Shown here in pieces: positions 14,283-22,250 of a DNA stretch of 38,463 nt. The notes below the pieces were generated by a model. That model saw only the letters and a program-made list of their open reading frames with translations. It searched no databases and was not told the DNA's origin. The translations under genes were made by a program, and so were the position numbers. Every line of letters starts with the position of its first letter. Position 1 is the first letter of the stretch. Origin of the DNA: Acidimicrobiia bacterium. Lineage in GTDB: Bacteria; Actinomycetota; Acidimicrobiia; Spongiisociales; ZC4RG35. The DNA lies in contig WFOA01000145.1 of assembly GCA_015488325.1 (NCBI GenBank), positions 1 through 38,463 of the forward strand, written 5' to 3'.

Positions 14283-15482
14283 TCATTCCTCGGCGCTGAC
14301 CGCCTGGGGCGTCTCCTCCGGCTCGCTGTCCGCCGCTGCAGCTTCGATGGACTCGACGGCTTCGGCCGCGGCGACGGTGGGCGGTTCGCCCTCTTCCGCC
14401 GCCACCTGCGGTTCCTCCGCCGCCTCTGGCACCTCCACCGCCTCCGGGGCCTCCACTGCTTCCGACTCCTCCACCGGCTCCTCCACCGCCTCCGGCTCCT
14501 CCACCGGCTCGGCGGGAGGCGCGTCCGAGCGGATGTCGATCTTGTACCCGGAGAGGCGCGCCGCCAAACGAGCGTTCTGGCCTTCCTTTCCGATCGCGAG
14601 GGAGAGCTGATGTTCGGAGACGATCACCTCTGCGGTCTTCGTCTCCTCGTCGATCCTCACCTCTTTCACCTTCGCCGGGCCCAAAGCCTCGGCGATGAAC
14701 TGTGCGGGATCTTCCCGCCACTGGACCACGTCGACCTTCTCGCCCCGCAGTTCGTTCACCACCTGACGGACCCGCGAACCACGTGCACCCACACAGGCGC
14801 CCTTCGGGTCGACGTTCGGGTCGTGGCTCACCACGGCGATCTTCGTACGATGGCCAGGCTCCCGAGCGATCCCCACGATCTCCACGGTGCCGTCGACCAG
14901 CTCGGGCACCTCGAGCTCCAGCAGACGCCGGACCAGGTCCGGGTGGCTGCGACTCACGATGATCTGGGGGCCCTTCGCCTCGTTCCGCACTTCGAGGATG
15001 AGCGCCTTGACCCGATTGCCCCGTTCCAGGCGCTCGTAGGGGATCCGTTCGGATCCCGGCATCAGAGCTTCGGCGTCACCGAGGTCGAGGATCGTGTAAC
15101 GCCCGTCGACCTGCTGCACGATGCCAGTCACCAGATCACCCTCCCGGCCCTCGTACAGGTCGTAGACCTGATCGCGTTTGGCTTCCCGGAGGCGCTGGGC
15201 GATCACCTGTTTGGCGGTCTGGGCGGCGATCCGACCGAAGTCGCTGGGCGTGTCCTCCCACTCGCGTACGACGTTGCCCTCCTCGTCGAGTTCCTGGGCG
15301 TAGACGATGATCTCTCCCGAGTCGGGATCGATCGTCACCCTGGCCTCCTCGGCGGCGCCGGGACTTCGCTTGTAGGCCGACACCAGCGCGTTCGCCAGGG
15401 CGTCGAGGATGGTGTCCACGGGGACGCCACGCTCGCGCTCGAGCATCTCGAGCGCCTCCATCACCTGTGCGTCGATCCGCAT
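14283..15482 (-). CDS. nusA: Transcription termination/antitermination factor NusA
   Basis: A 399-residue RNA polymerase-binding protein acting in pausing, termination and antitermination. The N-terminal domain (1-125), S1 domain (about 130-200, GIVQQVDGRYTILDLGDAEALMP), KH1 (DPNVDPKGACVGARGSRV) and KH2 (LSLAIGKEGQNARLAARLSG) are all present. Residues 320-399 are a low-complexity acidic tail of repeated EEPEAVEEP/EAVE units, replacing the acidic repeat domains found in proteobacteria. The ATG at 15482 has AGGCAGGA just upstream. It lies between rimP (8 nt away) and infB. Confidence 0.97.
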   Translation of the reverse strand: MRIDAQVMEALEMLERERGVPVDTILDALANALVSAYKRSPGAAEEARVTIDPDSGEIIVYAQELDEEGNVVREWEDTPSDFGRIAAQTAKQVIAQRLREAKRDQVYDLYEGREGDLVTGIVQQVDGRYTILDLGDAEALMPGSERIPYERLERGNRVKALILEVRNEAKGPQIIVSRSHPDLVRRLLELEVPELVDGTVEIVGIAREPGHRTKIAVVSHDPNVDPKGACVGARGSRVRQVVNELRGEKVDVVQWREDPAQFIAEALGPAKVKEVRIDEETKTAEVIVSEHQLSLAIGKEGQNARLAARLSGYKIDIRSDAPPAEPVEEPEAVEEPVEESEAVEAPEAVEVPEAAEEPQVAAEEGEPPTVAAAEAVESIEAAAADSEPEETPQAVSAEE

Positions 15483-15489
15483 TCCTGCC

Positions 15490-15957
15490 TCACTTCCCCG
15501 GTTTCGGCGCGCGCTCCCACCGGAACACCGTACGCGCCGACTCGATCTCTTCGTATCCCACCCGCCAAACCGTGCCTTCGACGTCGACGGCGATCCCGAC
15601 CTCGTCGGCCTCGATCAGGACCCCCCTCAGGGTCTCGGCCCCGGGACGCTTCACGACCACCTCCCGGCCGACGGACTTCTCGTAATGGCGGGGACGGCGA
15701 AGCTTCCGTTCGAGGCCGGGAGACGACACCTCCAGGCGGTACGGACCTTCGATGTCCCCTTCGTCGTCGAGCAGACGAGACAGATCCTGGGAGACGGCGG
15801 CGAGGCGATCCACGTCGATCCCCCCTTCGGCATCGACGACCACCCGCAGCGTTCGGCCTTTCCCGCGCCCGGTCAGCTCGAGGTCGTCCAACTCCAGGCG
15901 CTCGGCGGCCAGGTGACGCTCGATCGTCTTCCACAGGTCTTTCGTCTTCGTCGTCAT
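15490..15957 (-). CDS. rimP: Ribosome maturation factor RimP
   Basis: A 155-residue 30S assembly factor, first gene of the rimP-nusA-infB operon. ATG at 15957 follows GGGGAGAG about 6 nt upstream. The N-terminal domain has LEVSSPGLERKLRRPRHYEKSVG, the most conserved RimP motif, and the C-terminal SH3-like domain contains VGYEEIESARTVFRWE. Usual length. The operon promoter should lie in 15958-16080; I saw no clear -35/-10 pair there. Confidence 0.95.
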   Translation of the reverse strand: MTTKTKDLWKTIERHLAAERLELDDLELTGRGKGRTLRVVVDAEGGIDVDRLAAVSQDLSRLLDDEGDIEGPYRLEVSSPGLERKLRRPRHYEKSVGREVVVKRPGAETLRGVLIEADEVGIAVDVEGTVWRVGYEEIESARTVFRWERAPKPGK

Positions 15958-16081
15958 CGTGCTCTCCCCGGACGCTCGTACCATCGCGCCACACGGACCG
16001 CAGGCGGTCCAGGGTCGACGGTCCTGGTGCCCGCGGCCGCCGATGCGGTGGTCGGTGACCCCCAGCGGAGCCCACCACACA

Positions 16082-16108
16082 TGAAGGTGGGCAGGGCGCC
16101 CACCTTCA
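16082..16108 (-). terminator. Hairpin between serC and rimP
   Basis: A perfect 11-bp stem TGAAGGTGGGC (16082-16092) pairing with 16098-16108, 5-nt loop, about 57 nt after the serC stop. It is likely the serC terminator, separating it from the rimP operon. If the operon promoter lies upstream (TATACT at 16141-16136 is a candidate -10), it would instead be part of the rimP leader. Confidence 0.6.
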
Positions 16109-16124
16109 CCGTCAGCGTCCTTCG

Positions 16125-16136
16125 TTGTCGCGACAA
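16125..16136. promoter_or_regulatory. 12-bp perfect palindrome upstream of the rimP operon
   Basis: TTGTCGCGACAA is a perfect palindrome in the serC-rimP gap, touching the possible minus-strand -10 TATACT. It could be an operator; no regulator can be named. Confidence 0.3.
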
Positions 16137-16164
16137 GTATAACGAACGTCCCGACGACGACGGT

Positions 16165-17241
16165 TCACCTCGACGCCGCCGCGAACTCCTCCATGAAGCC
16201 GGCCAACACCTCGACGCTCTCGGCGTCGACCCCGGCGTACAGCGACGCTCGGCATCCACCGACACTGCGATGTCCCCGAAGCCCCACCAGGCCCGCCTCG
16301 GCGGCCTCGGCGAGGAACCGTTCCTCCGCCTCCTCGTCGGCCAACCTGAACACGACGTTGGTGTGGGACCGGTAGGCAGGCTCCACCGGGGACCGGTAGA
16401 ACCCGCCGGAGGCATCGATCACCCCGTAGATGCGTTCCGCCTTGCGTCGGATCTCCTCGGCGAGGGCCCCGACCCCCCCTCGTGCTTCGATCCGCGCCAG
16501 GACCTTTCCCATCAGGTAGATGGTGAACATCGGCGGCGTGTTCCCCAGGGAACGGTTCTCGGTGTGCCAGCGGTACGAAAGGTAGTTGGGGAGCTCGCCT
16601 GCCGCCTCGACGAGGTCCCGACGGACGAACACCAACGCGGCACCAGCAGGCCCCAGGTTCTTCTGCACTCCACCGTAGACGAGGGCCGCCCGGTCCCAGT
16701 CGACGGGCCGAACCATGAAATCGGAGCTCATGTCGGCGACCACCGGCACCGTCACCTCCGGCCATTCCGGGTAGCGGATCCCGCCGATCGTCTCGTTGGT
16801 GGTGATGTGCACGTATCTGGTGCCGGCGTGGATCACGAACTCGTCGTCGGCCGGTGTGCGGCGAAAACCCTCCGCCGACCCGTCCCACGCTGCGTACACC
16901 GAACCGACACGCGCCGCGTCGGCCATCGCCTTCGCCGCCCACGCGCCGGTCACCGCGTATCCGGCGGTCAGCTCCGGCTCCAACAGGTTGAGCGCCACCA
17001 TGGCGAACTGGAGGCTCGCTCCGCCCTGGATGATCGCCACGTCGACGTCGGGCGGAGCGGCGAGGAGTCTGCGTGCGGTCACGAGCACCTCGTCGTGGAG
17101 AGCCTGGTATTCCCGGCTGCGGTGGCTCATCTCGACCACCGACATGCCGGTACCGGCGTAGTCGAGAAACTCGCTGCGGACTTCCTCCAGCACGTCGTGC
17201 GGGAGGGCGGCGGGCCCAGCCCCGAAATTGTGAACCCTCAT
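16165..17241 (-). CDS. serC: Phosphoserine aminotransferase
   Basis: A 358-residue PLP enzyme converting 3-phosphohydroxypyruvate and glutamate to phosphoserine (serine biosynthesis; also used for pyridoxine in some bacteria). The N-terminus NFGAGPAALP is the family start. MSHRSREY, GGASLQFAM and VADMSSDF are conserved. The Schiff-base lysine is Lys194 in YGGVQKNLGPAG, and HTENRSLGNTPPMFTIYLMG follows. Length matches the Escherichia coli-type enzyme. The ATG at 17241 is 82 bp from the divergent fdhD start. No Shine-Dalgarno is seen, so a leaderless start is possible. Confidence 0.96.
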   Translation of the reverse strand: MRVHNFGAGPAALPHDVLEEVRSEFLDYAGTGMSVVEMSHRSREYQALHDEVLVTARRLLAAPPDVDVAIIQGGASLQFAMVALNLLEPELTAGYAVTGAWAAKAMADAARVGSVYAAWDGSAEGFRRTPADDEFVIHAGTRYVHITTNETIGGIRYPEWPEVTVPVVADMSSDFMVRPVDWDRAALVYGGVQKNLGPAGAALVFVRRDLVEAAGELPNYLSYRWHTENRSLGNTPPMFTIYLMGKVLARIEARGGVGALAEEIRRKAERIYGVIDASGGFYRSPVEPAYRSHTNVVFRLADEEAEERFLAEAAEAGLVGLRGHRSVGGCRASLYAGVDAESVEVLAGFMEEFAAASR

Positions 17242-17310
17242 GGCGATATCGTTGCATCGTCCGTCGTCGGGACGAAACCCGGAGCCGCCGTCTCACCTCG
17301 ACCGCCCGGG

Positions 17311-17316
17311 TAGGGT
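17311..17316 (+). promoter_or_regulatory. Leaderless -10 element for fdhD
   Basis: TAGGGT lies 7 nt before the fdhD ATG, with no separate Shine-Dalgarno. This supports the ATG at 17324 over the longer in-frame start, which overlaps serC. Confidence 0.5.
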
Positions 17317-17323
17317 CGCGTCC

Positions 17324-18097
17324 ATGGAGACGGCCGAGCGACGGGTGATCCGGCTGCGGAACGGCACCGCCCATCAGGTCGACGACCGCGTGGCGACGGA
17401 GGAACCCCTCGAGATCCGGCTCGCGGGTGTCCCCATCGCCGTGCTGATGAGAACGCCCGGTGCCGATCCGGATCTCATCCGCGGCTTCCTGCTCACCGAA
17501 GGAATCCTCTTGGATCCCGGTGAGGTCGGGACGCTCACCCGCCTCGACGAACACCGCTGGAACGTCGAGCCCACCGCCGACATCGACCCCGAGCGTTTCC
17601 GGCGCACCATGTTCGCCTCGTCCTCATGCGGCGTCTGCGGCAAAGCGTCGATCGACGCGGTTCGTATCGCCGCCCGGACCCTGCCCGCCGGCCCGACGGT
17701 GGACGTCGGCCGGATCGACCGGGTGATGGAGCGGCTCTCCCTCGGCCAGCCCGCCTTCTCCCTCACCGGAGGTCTCCATGCCGCCGGGGTGTTCACCGAC
17801 GACGACGTCCTCGCCGTATGCGAAGACGTCGGGCGACACAACGCGGTCGACAAGGCGATCGGGGCGGCGGCGGCGCGCCGGTGGCCGGTGAGCCCCGCGA
17901 TCTTGGCGGTATCGGGTCGGCTCTCCTTCGAGATCACCCAGAAGGCCGCCGTCGCCGGCGTGTCCGTCGTCGCGGGGATCTCGGCGCCGTCGTCCCTGGC
18001 GGTCGACCTGGCCCGGGACCTGGGGATGACCCTCATCGGCTTCGCCCGCCGCGGCTCGATGGTGGTGTACGCCGACGCCGACCGGGTGACCTTCTAG
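17324..18097 (+). CDS. fdhD: Formate dehydrogenase accessory sulfurtransferase FdhD
   Basis: A 257-residue protein that passes sulfur from a cysteine desulfurase to the Mo/W-bis-MGD cofactor to activate formate dehydrogenases. The CxxC pair is C102/C105 in SSCGVCGKASID, after VATEEPLEIRL and the TPGADPDLIRGFLLTEG motif. CEDVGRHNAVDKAIG, the typical FdhD cofactor-binding motif, is present, and the C-terminus ends GSMVVYADADRV. It is the only gene on the plus strand between about 5 and 33 kb, and no formate dehydrogenase or molybdopterin genes are near. Its stop and that of the next gene share CTAG. Confidence 0.95.
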   Translation: METAERRVIRLRNGTAHQVDDRVATEEPLEIRLAGVPIAVLMRTPGADPDLIRGFLLTEGILLDPGEVGTLTRLDEHRWNVEPTADIDPERFRRTMFASSSCGVCGKASIDAVRIAARTLPAGPTVDVGRIDRVMERLSLGQPAFSLTGGLHAAGVFTDDDVLAVCEDVGRHNAVDKAIGAAAARRWPVSPAILAVSGRLSFEITQKAAVAGVSVVAGISAPSSLAVDLARDLGMTLIGFARRGSMVVYADADRVTF

Positions 18098-19233
18098 CGT
18101 CGCCCGAGGAGGCGGTCGAGGACGGAGAAGAACCGTTCTACGTCCCCGACGTCGTTGTAGAGGTGGGGTGACACCCGGATCGAATCCCCCCGGACGCTGA
18201 CGTACACCTTCTCCGACGCCAGCTCGCCGGCGAGGCCGTCGGGTGGGCCGCCGGGGACACGCAGACCCAACATGTGGCAGGCCCGTCGGTCCGCCGGTGT
18301 CGGCTGCAATCCCCGTTCGGCGGCGAGGCGCGCGATGTGGGCGGTCGTCCCCTCGAGGGTCGCGGCGACGTAGTCGACCCCCCACTCGAGGAGCTGTTCC
18401 AGCGCGGCGATCGCCATCGGAACGAGCACGAAGTTGCTCCGTTCGCCGACGTCGAACCGGCGGGCGCCCGGCTGGAACCGGTCGGTGTATTCGACCAGGC
18501 GGGAGAAGTCCTCGGCGCCTTCCCGCACGATCCAGCCGTGTTCGATCGGGGTTCCGGCCCGACGGTGGGGGGCGGCCCACAAGAACGCGAGGCTGTAGGG
18601 GCCGAGCAGCCACTTGTACGCGGCGGCGACGAGGAAATCGGGTTCGAGCCCGGCGATGGGGAACGGCATCGCCCCGAGCGACTGGGTGGCATCCACCACG
18701 ACCGCCGCCCCCGCCTGGCGGGCGGCCTCACCCACCTCCACCAGGTCGACCACCGACCCGTCCGTCCAGTGGACGTGGGGGACGGCGACCACGGCGGTGC
18801 GAGGTCCGATCGCCTCCACCACCCCCTCCGCCCAGGTCCGGTCGTCACGGCGAGGAACGGTGACGACCCGGCCGCCGGCAGCCTTCGCCGCTTCCCTCCA
18901 CGCATAGACGTGGGAGGGAAACTGGTCGGCGAGCACGATGATCTCGTCTCCCGCCGACAGCTCCACGTTGGCGACGGCGACGGCGACGCCGTAGCTGACG
19001 GCGGGGATGATGGCGACACCGTCGGCGTCGTCGGGACGCCCCAAGAGCGTGGCGAAGAGACCCCGGAGACGTTCCGCGGGGACGAAGAAGTCCTCGACAT
19101 CCAGCTCCCAGGGGTGTTGTAGCCGGTCCACCGCCGCACGGCCCGCTTCGGTGACCTGCCGAAGCTGGGGGGACATGTAGGCGCAGTTGAGGTAGGTGAC
19201 GTCGGCGGGGATGTCGAAGAGCTCCGAGTTCAT
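18094..19233 (-). CDS. Class-V PLP aminotransferase (cysteine desulfurase/epimerase-like)
   Basis: A 379-residue fold-type I PLP enzyme. ATG at 19233 is used because it overlaps the proS stop (ATGA). PLP residues are Asp181 in VVVDATQSLGAMPF and Lys207 in FLVAAAYKWLLGPY; the cofactor-phosphate loop is near 78-82 (PAVSYG). Class-V members include cysteine desulfurases, kynureninase and isopenicillin-epimerase-like proteins; the substrate cannot be told. The active-site cysteine loop of SufS is not apparent, so desulfurase activity is unlikely. It is co-translated with proS and convergent with fdhD. Confidence 0.85.
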   Translation of the reverse strand: MNSELFDIPADVTYLNCAYMSPQLRQVTEAGRAAVDRLQHPWELDVEDFFVPAERLRGLFATLLGRPDDADGVAIIPAVSYGVAVAVANVELSAGDEIIVLADQFPSHVYAWREAAKAAGGRVVTVPRRDDRTWAEGVVEAIGPRTAVVAVPHVHWTDGSVVDLVEVGEAARQAGAAVVVDATQSLGAMPFPIAGLEPDFLVAAAYKWLLGPYSLAFLWAAPHRRAGTPIEHGWIVREGAEDFSRLVEYTDRFQPGARRFDVGERSNFVLVPMAIAALEQLLEWGVDYVAATLEGTTAHIARLAAERGLQPTPADRRACHMLGLRVPGGPPDGLAGELASEKVYVSVRGDSIRVSPHLYNDVGDVERFFSVLDRLLGRR

Positions 19234-20954
19234 CGGATGATGTCGGCGCGGGCGGCTTCGACGAGCGCCGACACCCGCTCGACCACGTCCCCGACCTCGA
19301 CCTCCTCGGTGCTCATGTCGCGGCGTACCGTCACCTCCACGGCTCCCCGTTCGAGCCCCCGGGGACCCACCGTCACCCGGAAGGGGATCCCCACCAACTC
19401 GGCGTCGGCGAACTTCACGCCGGGACGTTCGGGGCGGTCGTCGAGGATCACCTCCAGTCCGGCCTCCCGCAGCCGCCGGTCGAGGTCCTCGGCGGCCGCC
19501 ATCGTCTCGGCGTCGTCGACCCGCAGGACGGTGACCACCACTTCGAACGGTGCCACCGTGACCGGCCAGACGATGCCCCGCTCGTCGTGGGAGGTCTCGA
19601 CGATCGCCGCCATGGCGCGTTCCACACCGATGCCGTACGAGCCCATGATGATCGGCCGGTTCTCCCCGTCTTCGTCCTGCACGTACGCCCCGAAGGCCTC
19701 GGAGAACTTCGTGCCGAGCTTGAAGATGTGGCCCACCTCGATCCCCTTCCACAACTCCAGCGGGCTTGCGCATTCGACGCAGGGTTCCCCGCTCGAGACG
19801 GCCCGCAGGTCGGCCCAGGTGCCGACGTCGATGTCCCGTTCGACGTCGACCCCGCGGTAGTGCCAGTCGTCTTCGTTGGCGCCGGTCGTCATGTTCACCC
19901 GACCTTCGAGGGCGACGTCGGCGATGACGGGGATCCCGGTGACGCCGACGGCACCGAGGCTGCCGGGGTCGGCCCCCAACAGCTCCCGGATCTCTTCGGG
20001 GTGGGCGGGGCGCACCGACGCCGCACCGGTGGCGTCCAGCAGCTTCTGTTCCTGCAGTTCGTGGTCACCGCGAAGCAGGACGAGGGTCGGGGTCCCGTCG
20101 ACGAAATAGACGAGGGTTTTGATCTGGCGTTCGGGGGCGGCGACGTCCGGATGCGCCTCGGCCAGCGCGGCGATGGTGCGCAGCCCCGGCGTGGGGAAAC
20201 GTTCCAGGTCTTCGGAGTCGCCGTCGTCGACCGGGGCGAGGGCCGACACCGCCTTCTCGACGTTGGCCCGGTAGTCGCATGCGGTGCAGGTGACGATCCA
20301 GTCCTCCCCCGCCTCGCTGCGGACGATGAACTCCACCGATTCGGTCCCACCCATCGCACCCGACGAAGCCTGCACGTCGGTGGTGTCGAGCCCCATCCGG
20401 GCGAAGATGCGCCGATAGGCAGCGTGGTGGAGGTCGAACCCGACGTCGAGCCCGGAACGGTCGACGTCGAGGGTGTAGGAGTCCTTCATCGTGAACTCCC
20501 GCACCCGCAGGAGACCCGACTTGGGACGGGGTTCGTCACGGAACTTGGTGTGGATCTGGTACCAGATCTGGGGGAGGTCACGGTACGAGGACAGCTCGGC
20601 GGCGAGGATGGCGAAGATCTCCTCTTCGGTCATCCCCAACACCAGCTCCACCCCTTTGCGGTCCTCCAGCTTGAACAGGTTGTCGCCCATCAGGTCGTAC
20701 CGGTCGGACTTCTTCCAGATCTCCGCCGGATGGAGGGTGGGGAGGACCACCTCTTGACCGCCGATGGCGTCCATCTCGTGGCGGATGATGTCGATGATCT
20801 TCAGCCGCACCCTCTGGCCGAGAGGCAGCATCGAATAGGAGCCGGCGGCGAGCTGGCGGATGAAGCCGCCGCGGACGAGCAGACGATGGCTGACGGCCTC
20901 GGCGTCCGCCGGGTCGTCCCGGAGCGTGGGGATGAAGGCGTGGGACCAGCGCAT
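19230..20954 (-). CDS. proS: Prolyl-tRNA synthetase, bacterial type
   Basis: A 574-residue class-II synthetase charging tRNA-Pro. The catalytic core carries motif 1 (GSYSMLPLGQRV), motif 2 (FRDEPRPKSGLLRVREFTMKD) and motif 3 (IIMGSYGIGVERAMAAIVE). Between motifs 2 and 3 lies the YbaK-like insertion (about 220-400) that clears misacylated Ala-tRNA. A C-terminal anticodon-binding domain begins near 465. GGAG precedes the ATG by about 9 nt. Confidence 0.97.
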   Translation of the reverse strand: MRWSHAFIPTLRDDPADAEAVSHRLLVRGGFIRQLAAGSYSMLPLGQRVRLKIIDIIRHEMDAIGGQEVVLPTLHPAEIWKKSDRYDLMGDNLFKLEDRKGVELVLGMTEEEIFAILAAELSSYRDLPQIWYQIHTKFRDEPRPKSGLLRVREFTMKDSYTLDVDRSGLDVGFDLHHAAYRRIFARMGLDTTDVQASSGAMGGTESVEFIVRSEAGEDWIVTCTACDYRANVEKAVSALAPVDDGDSEDLERFPTPGLRTIAALAEAHPDVAAPERQIKTLVYFVDGTPTLVLLRGDHELQEQKLLDATGAASVRPAHPEEIRELLGADPGSLGAVGVTGIPVIADVALEGRVNMTTGANEDDWHYRGVDVERDIDVGTWADLRAVSSGEPCVECASPLELWKGIEVGHIFKLGTKFSEAFGAYVQDEDGENRPIIMGSYGIGVERAMAAIVETSHDERGIVWPVTVAPFEVVVTVLRVDDAETMAAAEDLDRRLREAGLEVILDDRPERPGVKFADAELVGIPFRVTVGPRGLERGAVEVTVRRDMSTEEVEVGDVVERVSALVEAARADIIR

Positions 20955-21011
20955 ACCTCGACTCCGTGTTCGGTGCGGACCGCGACGGTAGCGGCCCGAC
21001 GGGCTCCTGAC

Positions 21012-22220
21012 CTAACCGTTCTCGGCGACTTCGGCGACCCGCGCCCGCCGTTCGGCCGCCCGGTTGGCGTCACCTTGGATCTCGACGAGCTGACGGCTGG
21101 TGGCGGCGGCGATCTCGGCCGCCTCCGCGTCGGCGGCGGCCAGCCGTGCCTCGACCCCTTCCGCCACGAGCCGGCGGGCTTCGTCGACCAGGGCTTCCAC
21201 CATCTCGTCTTCGGAGACGACCCGCACCACCTGGCCTTTGATGAACAGGTGACCTTTGCCGCGGCCGGCGGCGATGCCGATGTCGGCTTCGCGCGCCTCA
21301 CCCGGACCGTTCACGACGCAGCCCATCACCGCCACCTGGATCGGGAGTCCTTCCCGTTCCAGCGCGGCCTGGGCCTGGGAGGCGACTTCGATGACGTCGA
21401 CCTCGGCCCGTCCGCAGGAAGGGCAGGCGATCAGGTCGAGGCCTTTGCGTTCTCGCAGGCCCAGGTATTCGAGGAGACTCCTCCCTGCCCTGGCCTCCTC
21501 CACCGGGTCGGCGGTGAGCGAGAACCGGATCGTGTCCCCGATGCCCTCGAGGAGGAGGGTGGCGATCCCCGCCACCGACTTGATGAGGCCTCCCGGTGGG
21601 GGACCCGCCTCGGTGACGCCGAGGTGAAGCGGGTAGTCCACCTTCTCGGAAAGGAGCCGGTATGACTCCACCATGGCCGGCACGTTCGAATGCTTGACGG
21701 AGATCTTGATGTCGCCGAAGCCCACGTCCTCCAGGTAGCCGACCTCGATGAGGGCCGACTCGACGAGGGCGTCGGGGCTGGCCGAACCGTGCTTCGCCAG
21801 GAGGTCCCTGTCCAAGGAGCCGGCGTTCACCCCGACACGGATGGGAACGCCCCGATCCTTCGCTTCACGGGCCACCGTCTTGATGTGGGATTCGTTGCGG
21901 ATGTTCCCCGGGTTGAGCCGAAGGCCGTGCACCCCCGCCTCCAGGGCGGCGAGGGCGAGGCGATACTGGAAGTGGATGTCGGCGATGATGGGCACCGGCG
22001 ACCGGGGGACGATCTCCGCCAACGCCTGGGCGGCCTCGGTGTCGTTGCAGGTGATGCGCACGATGTCGGCTCCGGCGCCGGCGAGGGCATAGACCTGGGC
22101 GAGGGTGGCGTCCACGTCGGCGGTTTTCGTGGTGGTCATCGACTGGACGCTGACGGGCGCGCCGCCGCCGACGGGCACGTCGCCCACCATGAGGGACCGG
22201 GTGGCCTTTCGGGGAATCAT
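21012..22220 (-). CDS. ispG: 4-hydroxy-3-methylbut-2-en-1-yl diphosphate synthase (GcpE)
   Basis: A 402-residue [4Fe-4S] enzyme of the MEP pathway, making HMBPP from MEcPP. The TIM-barrel half carries SVQSMTTTKTADV, IIADIHFQ, LRLNPGNIRN and IRVGVNAGSL. The cluster ligands are C266, C269 and C301 (CPSCGR and MGCVVNGPGEA, with Glu308 completing the motif). The ATG at 22220 is the natural start (PRKATRSLMVGDVPVGGG). About 50 extra residues follow the usual end, Ala/Glu/Arg-rich and helical. TACCAT lies 8 nt upstream and there is no Shine-Dalgarno. Confidence 0.96.
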   Translation of the reverse strand: MIPRKATRSLMVGDVPVGGGAPVSVQSMTTTKTADVDATLAQVYALAGAGADIVRITCNDTEAAQALAEIVPRSPVPIIADIHFQYRLALAALEAGVHGLRLNPGNIRNESHIKTVAREAKDRGVPIRVGVNAGSLDRDLLAKHGSASPDALVESALIEVGYLEDVGFGDIKISVKHSNVPAMVESYRLLSEKVDYPLHLGVTEAGPPPGGLIKSVAGIATLLLEGIGDTIRFSLTADPVEEARAGRSLLEYLGLRERKGLDLIACPSCGRAEVDVIEVASQAQAALEREGLPIQVAVMGCVVNGPGEAREADIGIAAGRGKGHLFIKGQVVRVVSEDEMVEALVDEARRLVAEGVEARLAAADAEAAEIAAATSRQLVEIQGDANRAAERRARVAEVAENG

Positions 22221-22231
22221 CGGTACGAATG

Positions 22232-22250
22232 GTAGGCCGGTTCGGCCTAC
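22232..22250 (-). other. Hairpin across the rseP stop codon
   Basis: GTAGGCCG (22232-22239) pairs with CGGCCTAC (22243-22250) around a GTT loop; the rseP stop lies inside it, 12 nt upstream of the ispG ATG. It may attenuate read-through or impede ribosomes near ispG. Confidence 0.4.

Noticed and set aside
12338-14299. 653-codon plus-strand open frame opposite infB
   Set aside because: Shadow of infB, with His/Asp/Gly-rich low-quality composition and no ribosome site.
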